In this document: positions 16,940 to 24,900 of the stretch, in pieces
Layout of the letters: each line of letters begins with the position of its first letter
How positions within the stretch are numbered: the stretch's first letter is position 1
Assembly: GCF_001282625.1 (NCBI RefSeq)
Contig: NZ_CTEJ01000002.1
Coordinates: 746,501 to 810,500 of the forward strand
DNA length: 64,000 nucleotides
Source: Lascolabacillus massiliensis
Lineage (GTDB): Bacteria; Bacteroidota; Bacteroidia; Bacteroidales; Dysgonomonadaceae
Reading direction: 5' to 3'
Made by a program: the position numbers and the translations under genes
Notes under the pieces: generated by a model
What the model saw: the letters and a program-made list of their open reading frames with translations, nothing else
Database searches by the model: none
Told to the model about the DNA's origin: nothing

Positions 16940-19402
16940 ATGAATATTTCTTATAACTGGCTCAAGGAGTATCTTAAATTTGATTTAACTCCACAGCAAA
17001 CTTCTGAGGTACTGACACAGATCGGACTGGAAACAGAGAGTGTAGAGGAGGTTCAGACTATTAAAGGTGGTCTGAAGGGTTTGGTAATTGGTGAAGTCTT
17101 AACATGCAAGGATCATCCTAACTCTGATCATCTGCATCTGACTACAGTAAACATTGGTGATGGAAACGAACCCCTGAATATTGTATGCGGTGCACCAAAT
17201 GTTGCTGCAGGGCAGAAGGTGGTTGTTGCTACTGTTGGCACAACCCTATATTCCGGTGAAGAGGAGTTTAAGATTAAACGCTCTAAAATTCGTGGAGAGG
17301 AATCATTAGGTATGATCTGCTCCGAAGCTGAGATCGGTCTGAGTAATAATCATGATGGAATTATTGTTCTTCCTGAGGATGCTGTAGTAGGAACTCCGGC
17401 TGCTGAATATTACAATGTTCAGAGTGATTGGGTATTTAGTGTGGATATTACTCCAAACCGTGTCGACGCAGCTTCTCACTATGGTATCGCGCGAGATCTT
17501 GCAGCATATCTTAAACAGCAGGGTAAATCGTTCAGTCTGACAAAACCCTCTGTTGATGATTTTGCAATTGACAAAAAAGATGGCGGTATTGAGGTAATAG
17601 TTGAAAACAGGGAGGCCTGCCCCAGATATTCGGGACTGACAATACGTGGTGTGACCGTGAAGGAGAGTCCCGACTGGTTAAAGAACAAACTTCTGCTGAT
17701 TGGTCTGCGTCCCATTAATAATATAGTGGATATCACCAATTTCATTCTGTATGAAACAGGTCACCCAATGCATGCATTTGATGCTGCATATATTAAAGGT
17801 GATGAGGTGGTTATCCGCACACTTCCTGAAAAGACCAAATTTACAACCCTTGATGATCAGGAGCGTGAATTGAGAGATAAGGACCTGATGATATGCAACA
17901 GTGAAGAGGGAATGTGTATAGCAGGTGTATTCGGCGGTAAAAATTCCGGTGTAACTGAAAACACAAAAGATATATTTCTGGAGTCGGCATATTTCCATCC
18001 CACCTGGGTAAGAAAAACAGCCCGCAGACATGGCTTGAACACCGATTCATCATTCCGTTTTGAACGTGGTGCAGATCCAAATAACACAGTTTATGCTCTT
18101 AAAAGAGCTGCCTTGCTGGTTAAAGAAATTGCAGGTGGAGAGATAGCAGGCGAGATAAGAGACATCTATCCTGTTGAAATAGAGCGGCCTAAAGTTGTTC
18201 TGTCGTATGATAAGACAAACAAGCTTATTGGTAAGGAGATACCAAAAGACGATATAAAGAGCATTCTGAAGAGTCTGGATATTGAAATTGAGGCTGAATC
18301 TGAATCTGAACTTACTCTTCGTATCCCCACATACAGGGTTGATGTTACACGTGATGTTGATGTGATTGAGGATATTCTTCGCATATATGGATATAATAAT
18401 GTAGAAGTGAGCCATTCATTGAAGGCAAATCTTTCATACAAAACAGCTACTGACAGGAAACAAAACCTGCAGACACTTATATCTGAACAGCTTACAGCAA
18501 ACGGTTTTGATGAGATAATGAATAACTCGCTCACTAAGAAGAGTTATTATGAGATACAGGAGACATATCCTCTGAAAAACTGTGTAACATTGGTGAACCC
18601 GTTAAGCAATGACCTTAGCGTTATGCGGCAGACACTTCTGTTTGGCGGACTTGAAAGTATTGTATACAACCGTAACCGTAAACATAGCGATCTCTGTTTC
18701 TATGAGTTTGGTAATTGCTACTTCTATGATGCAGACAAGAAAAAGGATAATGATATACTTGCAGAGTACTCTGAATCAACCTATGCAGGTTTATGGATAA
18801 CAGGCAAGCGTACACATAAAAACTGGGCTGCACCTGAGGAGCAAAGCTCTGTATTCGAACTGAAAGCTCATATTGAGAACATAATGATCAGAATCGGGAT
18901 TGGTAAAGACCGCATTATATATGAACCTCTGCAGAACGATCTCTTCTCCACAGCAATGTCAATTGGCACAAATAACAGAAAATTGGGTTATTTTGGGGTT
19001 GTATCAAAAGCAATCAGGAAGTCATTCGATATAGAATCAGAAGTATTCTTTGCTGAGTTGAACTGGGATCTGCTGATGAAGGATTCTGAAAAACATAAGG
19101 TACAGTTTTTCGAAATCTCCAGATTCCCCGAGGTTAGTCGCGACTTAGCCCTTCTCATAGATAAGAGTGTCACTTTCGCACAGATAGAGCAGGTTGCACT
19201 GAAATCAGAAAGAAAATTACTGAAGAATGTTGTTCTGTTTGATGTTTATGAAGGTAAGAATCTGCCAGAAGGCAAGAAATCCTATGCAGTAAACTTTATC
19301 ATTCAGGATGAAGAGAAAACGCTGACCGACAAGCAGATTGACAAGGTTATGAGCAAGATACAGCAGAACCTTCAAAATGAGCTGGGAGCACAGTTAAGAT
19401 AA
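16940..19402 (+). CDS. pheT: Phenylalanyl-tRNA synthetase beta subunit
   Basis: An 820-residue subunit of the alpha2-beta2 enzyme that charges tRNA-Phe. Domains in order: N-terminal MNISYNWLKEYL, tRNA-binding OB domain at about 40-150 (VIGEVLTCKDHPNSDHLHL), B3/B4 editing domain (PRYSGLTIRGV, PTWVRKTARRHGLNTDSSFRFERG), B5 domain (YDKTNKLIGKEI), synthetase-like core, and a C-terminal anticodon-binding FDX-ACB domain (ISRFPEVSRDLALL). Length is normal. The alpha-subunit gene pheS is not adjacent. yebC follows after 66 nt on the same strand. Confidence 0.98.
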   Translation: MNISYNWLKEYLKFDLTPQQTSEVLTQIGLETESVEEVQTIKGGLKGLVIGEVLTCKDHPNSDHLHLTTVNIGDGNEPLNIVCGAPNVAAGQKVVVATVGTTLYSGEEEFKIKRSKIRGEESLGMICSEAEIGLSNNHDGIIVLPEDAVVGTPAAEYYNVQSDWVFSVDITPNRVDAASHYGIARDLAAYLKQQGKSFSLTKPSVDDFAIDKKDGGIEVIVENREACPRYSGLTIRGVTVKESPDWLKNKLLLIGLRPINNIVDITNFILYETGHPMHAFDAAYIKGDEVVIRTLPEKTKFTTLDDQERELRDKDLMICNSEEGMCIAGVFGGKNSGVTENTKDIFLESAYFHPTWVRKTARRHGLNTDSSFRFERGADPNNTVYALKRAALLVKEIAGGEIAGEIRDIYPVEIERPKVVLSYDKTNKLIGKEIPKDDIKSILKSLDIEIEAESESELTLRIPTYRVDVTRDVDVIEDILRIYGYNNVEVSHSLKANLSYKTATDRKQNLQTLISEQLTANGFDEIMNNSLTKKSYYEIQETYPLKNCVTLVNPLSNDLSVMRQTLLFGGLESIVYNRNRKHSDLCFYEFGNCYFYDADKKKDNDILAEYSESTYAGLWITGKRTHKNWAAPEEQSSVFELKAHIENIMIRIGIGKDRIIYEPLQNDLFSTAMSIGTNNRKLGYFGVVSKAIRKSFDIESEVFFAELNWDLLMKDSEKHKVQFFEISRFPEVSRDLALLIDKSVTFAQIEQVALKSERKLLKNVVLFDVYEGKNLPEGKKSYAVNFIIQDEEKTLTDKQIDKVMSKIQQNLQNELGAQLR

Positions 19403-19468
19403 TCAGGGATTATAATTTTGAAAATAATCGATATATAGATAAAAAAGAAGCGCAATCAAGATAATATT

Positions 19469-20197
19469 ATGGGAAGAGCATTTGAATACCGCAAAGCAAG
19501 AAAGATGAAGAGATGGGGCAATATGGCCCGCGTTTTCACCAAGTTGGGAAGAGAAATAACTATTGCAGTTACAGAAGGTGGTCCCGAGCCCGATTCAAAT
19601 CCCCGCCTAAGGGTACTAATTCAGCAGGCTAAGAAAGAGAACATGCCTAAGGAGAATGTTGAACGCGCTATAAAGAAAGCAACCGACAAAGATTTCTCCA
19701 ACTACAAGGAGATGGTTTATGAAGGATATGGTCCTTATGGTATAGCAATTGTTGTGGAAACAGCCACTGACAACCCCACCCGCACAGTTGCAAACGTTCG
19801 CAGCTATTTCAACAAGCATGGAGGTTCTCTCGGAACTACAGGCAGTCTTGAGTTCATGTTCGACCATAAATGTGTATTCAAGATCGCTCCAAAAGAGGGA
19901 GTTGATCTGGAAGATCTGGAACTAGAACTTATCGATTTCGGAGTTGATGAAGTTGTTAACGAAGAGGAAGATATACTACTTTATGGCGACTTCAAATCAT
20001 ACTCTGATATTCAGAAATATCTGGAAGATAACGGCTTCGAAATCTTTTCAGCCGAATTTGAACGTATCCCCAAAGACACAAAAGATCTTGAACCAAGTCA
20101 GCGCGAGCAGATCGAGAAACTACTCGAGAAGTTCGAAGAGGACGATGATGTTCAGAATGTATTCCACAACATGTCTGAAGTGGAAGATGAGGATTAG
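19469..20197 (+). CDS. YebC/PmpR-family protein (transcription or translation regulator)
   Basis: A 242-residue YebC/PmpR (TACO1) family protein. The family start MGRAFEYRKARKMKRWGNMARVF is modified from the usual GHSKW form, as is common in Bacteroidota. EGGPEPDSNPRLR, the acidic YEGYGPYGIAIVVE and NKHGGSLGTTGSLEFMF are clear. Members have been described as DNA-binding regulators and more recently as factors that relieve ribosome stalling. It probably shares a transcript with pheT. Its stop codon lies only 3 nt from the convergent meaB stop. Confidence 0.93.
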   Translation: MGRAFEYRKARKMKRWGNMARVFTKLGREITIAVTEGGPEPDSNPRLRVLIQQAKKENMPKENVERAIKKATDKDFSNYKEMVYEGYGPYGIAIVVETATDNPTRTVANVRSYFNKHGGSLGTTGSLEFMFDHKCVFKIAPKEGVDLEDLELELIDFGVDEVVNEEEDILLYGDFKSYSDIQKYLEDNGFEIFSAEFERIPKDTKDLEPSQREQIEKLLEKFEEDDDVQNVFHNMSEVEDED

Positions 20198-20200
20198 AAC

Positions 20201-21295
20201 CTATTTCTGCAGCTGGGAGTATCTTTCTAGAGCCTCCTTGGCTGCAGCATAAGAACTTTTTCTCGCGTGCAGTAGATCATCCTCAAGCTTCAGTAGCAGT
20301 GCTGCAATTTCAGGATCATTATAGAAACTGTTTCGCAGATGCTCATTAATAGTTTCATACATTCTGTACTTAGCTTGCTCGTTCCTTTTCTGATAGAAGT
20401 AACCATTATCCTTTACAAACTTTATATAACGGTCGATCATATCCCAGATCTCCTCAATCCCGATGTTATAATAACCTGAGTAGGTAAGCACTTCAGGAGT
20501 CCACCCCGATTCAGGCAATGGAAACAGATGCAGTGCATTTTGAAGCTGCCGTTTGGCAATCTTAGCCTTTGCAATATTATCACCATCGGCCTTGTTAATA
20601 ACAATACCGTCTGCCATCTCCATTATCCCCCTCTTTATTCCCTGCAGCTCGTCACCCGTTCCTGAAAGCTGTATCAGCAGGAAGAAATCCACCATTGAAT
20701 GAACTGCAATCTCCGACTGACCCACTCCCACCGTCTCTACTAATATATAGTCAAACCCTGCTGCTTCACAGAGAATTATAATTTCACGCGTCTTTCTTGC
20801 AACGCCACCCAGAGAACCTGCAGATGGGGAAGGTCTGATAAAGGCATCCTGTTCAACCGAAAGCCTTTCCATTCTTGTTTTGTCACCAAGTATACTTCCT
20901 TTTGAACGCTCACTGGAAGGGTCTATAGCCAGTACAGCAAGTTTATGCCCATTCTTCAGAAGATGCATACCGAATGAGTCGATTGATGTACTTTTCCCTG
21001 CGCCCGGCACTCCTGTAATCCCTACTCTGATTGAATTACCTGAGTGTGGCAGACACTTCTCTATAATAGATTGCGCCAGTTCGTGGTGCTCAGGCAGAGA
21101 GCTCTCTACAAGCGTTACAGCCTTACTTAGCATTGTGCGGTTACCCGACAAAATACCTTCCACATACTCCTCTGCAGAATTAGTCTTCCTCTTTATCCTC
21201 TTCTTAAGATATGGATTTACACTTGGTGGTTGGGTTACTCCTTTATTCACAATCAAACCTTTGTATTTCTCGTCGTTCTCGGGATGTTCCATCAT
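20201..21295 (-). CDS. meaB: Methylmalonyl-CoA mutase-associated GTPase MeaB
   Basis: A 364-residue G3E-family P-loop GTPase (MeaB/ArgK). MeaB protects and reloads the B12 cofactor of methylmalonyl-CoA mutase. Walker A GVTGVPGAGKST spans about residues 92-103. DPSSERSKGSILGDKTRM, the switch ETVGVGQSE and NKADGDN are present, as is the C-terminal dimerisation arm. The mutase genes are not in the window. The start lies right after a terminator hairpin of the upstream gene, and a promoter-like element sits inside that hairpin. Two adjacent Met codons make the start uncertain by one residue. Confidence 0.95.
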   Translation of the reverse strand: MMEHPENDEKYKGLIVNKGVTQPPSVNPYLKKRIKRKTNSAEEYVEGILSGNRTMLSKAVTLVESSLPEHHELAQSIIEKCLPHSGNSIRVGITGVPGAGKSTSIDSFGMHLLKNGHKLAVLAIDPSSERSKGSILGDKTRMERLSVEQDAFIRPSPSAGSLGGVARKTREIIILCEAAGFDYILVETVGVGQSEIAVHSMVDFFLLIQLSGTGDELQGIKRGIMEMADGIVINKADGDNIAKAKIAKRQLQNALHLFPLPESGWTPEVLTYSGYYNIGIEEIWDMIDRYIKFVKDNGYFYQKRNEQAKYRMYETINEHLRNSFYNDPEIAALLLKLEDDLLHARKSSYAAAKEALERYSQLQK

Positions 21296-21300
21296 ATGAT

Positions 21301-21348
21301 TAAAATTAAAAACCGAATGAAGTCATTTGCAAATTTACTTCATTCGGT
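21301..21348 (-). terminator. Terminator of the DUF1573 gene, overlapping the meaB promoter region
   Basis: A perfect 12-bp inverted repeat (21312-21323 with 21337-21348, 13-nt loop) lies 27 nt past the DUF1573 stop. On the minus strand it is followed by TTTTTAATTTTA, as expected for an intrinsic terminator. Confidence 0.8.
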
Positions 21349-21361
21349 CTGTATTATCAAT
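21330..21361 (-). promoter_or_regulatory. Putative meaB promoter nested in a terminator hairpin
   Basis: On the minus strand ATTG (21361-21358) is followed after 20 nt by TAAATTTG (21337-21330), a full TAnnTTTG match. The -7 element lies in the loop of the terminator hairpin, 34 nt before the meaB start codon. Confidence 0.4.
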
Positions 21362-21375
21362 CCGAAAATGAAATA

Positions 21376-21759
21376 TTATTTTTTCGGAGTTACATTACCT
21401 TTGATAGTAAGCACATAAACGGTATCCGGAATATTAGTATAAACCCTTATGGTTTTGTTGAAAGTACCTGGACGACGCACAGTTGAATATTGCGCTGAAA
21501 TGGTCCCCTCCTTACCCGGCAGTATCGGCTGTCGAGTATAGCTTGGAGTTGTACAGCCACAAGAAGAAGATACACGCTGAATTATAATAGGGGCATCACC
21601 TGTGTTCTTGAATGTGAATTGAGTTGTAACAGCTCCGATCTCCTCCTTTATTGTACCGAAGTTATGTTCTGTTTTCTGAAATTCCATGGCAGGCTTTTGA
21701 GCAAAAGCTAATCCTGTCATAATTAAGCTGAATAGTAGAATAAAACCGACTTTTTTCAT
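21376..21759 (-). CDS. DUF1573 secreted protein
   Basis: A 127-residue protein with a clear signal peptide (MKKVGFILLFSLIMTGLAFA, cut before QKPA) and one DUF1573 Ig-like domain: EKTEHNFGTIKEE-type strand, FTFKNTGDAPIIIQRVSSSCGCTTP and the LPGKEG and IRVYTN strands. The paired Cys in SCGCT is the family hallmark. Function is unknown; members are periplasmic or surface-exposed in Bacteroidota. The open frame extends upstream to 21816, but the signal peptide and the -7-like element at 21805-21812 support this start. Confidence 0.88.
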   Translation of the reverse strand: MKKVGFILLFSLIMTGLAFAQKPAMEFQKTEHNFGTIKEEIGAVTTQFTFKNTGDAPIIIQRVSSSCGCTTPSYTRQPILPGKEGTISAQYSTVRRPGTFNKTIRVYTNIPDTVYVLTIKGNVTPKK

Positions 21760-21804
21760 TGCAATATATTTTGTTGATAATTTTATCTTAATTTCTAATT
21801 GACA

Positions 21805-21812
21805 CAAAAATA
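21805..21812 (-). promoter_or_regulatory. Possible DUF1573 gene promoter (-7 element)
   Basis: TATTTTTG on the minus strand matches TAnnTTTG, 45 nt before the chosen start codon. It lies inside the longer open frame, which argues against the longer start. No clear -33 element. Confidence 0.4.
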
Positions 21813-21965
21813 ACAATTCTGTTTAACAACAGTTCTTTTATTAACTATTTTTTTACTAATACTTTATCACCCTTTGACACAGCATCAGAAATATATTTTA
21901 CTCCTTATGTACAAAAATCCTTAACAAACATCATCTTCCCGCGTGGCACCGATAGTTGCTATCTT

Positions 21966-24900
21966 TTAATCTGCAATATCAACTCTTAACCCTTCTGTAT
22001 GAGAAGTGAATTCTGGAGCATACATACACTGAACTGTGGTTATTCCGTTTGAATAACTACCTTTACGGGTAACGTAAACGGAGTACTCAAAAACGTAAGT
22101 ACCACGTGGCAGCACATCGAAGTAGAAGTTTGTTGATGCATCTTTAGAGGTTCTGTAATAGATGATACCATTCTGCCAGCTTATACCTGAAACCTGATCG
22201 ACAGGCTCAAAAGCTGAAGCACGCAAATCTTTCAGATGCACAAATTCAAAATCACGATCCGCACGCAAAGTGAGTCGCACCACCACCTTATCTCCAACCT
22301 TAAGCTGTCTCTCCCCACTAATTCTCATCAGCTGCACACCAGATGCACCACTCTCCTCAACAAACAGTTGCTTTTCAATATCGAGAGAACCATCACTCTT
22401 ACTGATCCTGTCAAGATTCTCATAATATTGCCTGTATAGAGCACCCCAAGCAGGTGCATTACCTATGTGAGTCACTGTTACCCTACCCATATCTGTCGTA
22501 ATATCACCTCCGCTCCAGCTCTCTTTAATATAACCTGTTCCAGCTTCACCTTTATCCGTTTCAATAATTTTTTCACCTAAGGAGATTGTAGTTGTGCCAC
22601 TGTCGGAGAACCAGTCATTTCCACTGTTCAGTAATACATAAACCGCATCTGCAGTGGTGTGAGCTGACTCCCAAATCTGAGTCTGCTTCTGCTTCAGAAG
22701 CCATCTTTTCATATTATCCATTTCGGTATTGCCGGCACTACCTGCAATAAATGCCTGCATAATGAAGGTGTGTACCGTTACTGCAGATTGTGACATAAAT
22801 ACATTAGCACGGTTATTTGGCCAGTACATACCCAGCTCATCAGAAATAACTGCATGCTCACGGTAGGAATCAAGTATATTTTTTACAATACCACTGTTAC
22901 CCTCTCTTTCCATCAGTATTGCTATTAATGAACGTTCGTAGAGACCGTAGGCTGACCAGTTTTTCATAATCACCGATTTATAGAAACCGGTCATCTCTTC
23001 CACCTGATCATCTACTGGAAACTCACTGTATGCACCCCTCACAAAAAGATATTCAAGATCAGCAGTAGAGATCGTTTTAATACTTTTCCAGTTCCTGTTA
23101 TATTTCTTAAGATTCTCAAAGCGTCTTAATGCCTCAGCATCAATGTAGCTTACTGCCTTCGACTTCATAGATTGCAGGTCATCAGTAACCACAACTGCAC
23201 CCAGAGATTTTAGCTGACTGAATCCATACAGTATATATTGAGTTATGCTGACACTTGGATTAAATCCCTTGAACCAGCTCCATCCACCCTCTGTTGTCTG
23301 AAGCTCAGTGAGTTTATCAATTGTAGTCAGAGTTAGATTGCGACTCCTGTTAAGATCAAACAGCAGAGCCAGTTTCTCTTTCTGCTCAGACTCATTTTTA
23401 GCCTCCATCACCCATGGAGTCTCTTCCAGAAGAATATTTTTCAGTTCACTGTTCTTCTCAAGATCAGAAAGAAGCGTTTCTGCATCGCCGCCCTGTTTTT
23501 TCCATGCTTCAACCATTGCTGATACTCTTGGATAGGTTTTACCAATATGAGATGCCAGGATATTTGCATAATATGAGGCAAACCAGGATATGGCGTTATC
23601 GCTTACAGGCTGTCCCAGAACAGGCAGTGCCTGCACCGCATACCATGCAGGGTTAGAGGTAAACTCAAGAGTCAGACGATAGTCTGTTTCCGTATCACTA
23701 CCCCTGTTAATAAGCGACTCCATAGTGAAACTTTTTTTATCATTACCATTTATATCCATACGCATACTCTCTATAACCATCATCCTGTCAGGTAGTATCG
23801 CAACGGCATGCTGTTCACCATCACTGAAAAGAGCGCTCTCAGCTACTATACGAATTCCCAAAAGATCTATATCTGAAGGCACAACAAAGGACCATGAAAC
23901 ATCGGTAGATGCACCACTCTCAAGAGATATTGATCTACTGCCATTCATCAGTTCAATATCATCTGTTTCAATATCATTCTGAGGATTGAAGAAAATCAGT
24001 TTCACGCTGACTGCAAGAGTAGTGTCAGATAGATTGGAGACCTTTGCAGATATCTCTGTCTTATCTCCATGTCGCAGAAAACGGGGAATATTTGGTGTCA
24101 CCATCAGCTCCTTCTGTGAAACAGTAAAAGCCTCTGCTGCATCATTACTCAACCTCTTATCGTGAGCCAATACCCTGAAACGCCATCTGGTATTGCTTTC
24201 AGGTACAGTAAATGCTATCTGTACCCCACCCTTGTCATCAGTTTTAAGCTGTGGGTAGAAGAATGCAGTCTCATTGAAGTTTCTTCTAACCTGTGGCTGA
24301 GCATCGCTCTGCTCTGCAGCACCCGCTGCCATCTCCTCACTCTCAATATCAGAATCAGTCTTTAGTTCAGCATATCCCACTATTTCTGAAGGAGCCGGTT
24401 GTGGAGCTGCAGCATCGACCCTTAATGACACCCCTTCGTTCAGGATATTTGAAGTACTGCTCCTAAACATGATCCTTCCATAGTTATACAATGAGAAGCC
24501 AAACCAGTTGAATCGGTCGAATTCAAACGTTTTTACATTTTTCGTTGGCAATTGAAAATTACCCATTGCTGTTTCAATGCTGAAAGAGATATCCTGACCA
24601 AGTGAGCTCATTGTTCCGTAGCGGTCAAACATATAATTTGAGAGATTCCACGGGTATGTTTGGAAGATATTGTCAAGCGAGTAATCATACATGGAGGCCA
24701 GCAACTCAGCAACAGCTGGTCTACCTTTTGAATCTGTCACAGAGATACGCCACTCCTCCTCAGACCCCGGGCGAATCCTGTCCCTGAACACATCAAGTCG
24801 TACATTCAATTTCTCATCCTCTTTTTCAGGACGAAGCTCCACTCTGCGTGAATAAAACTCACTATCCTTAACATAAGTAAGAATAAGCGTGAGACCATTC

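Noticed and set aside
21760-21816. Longer start for the DUF1573 protein
   Set aside because: It would hide the signal peptide behind 19 residues and would include a promoter-like element.
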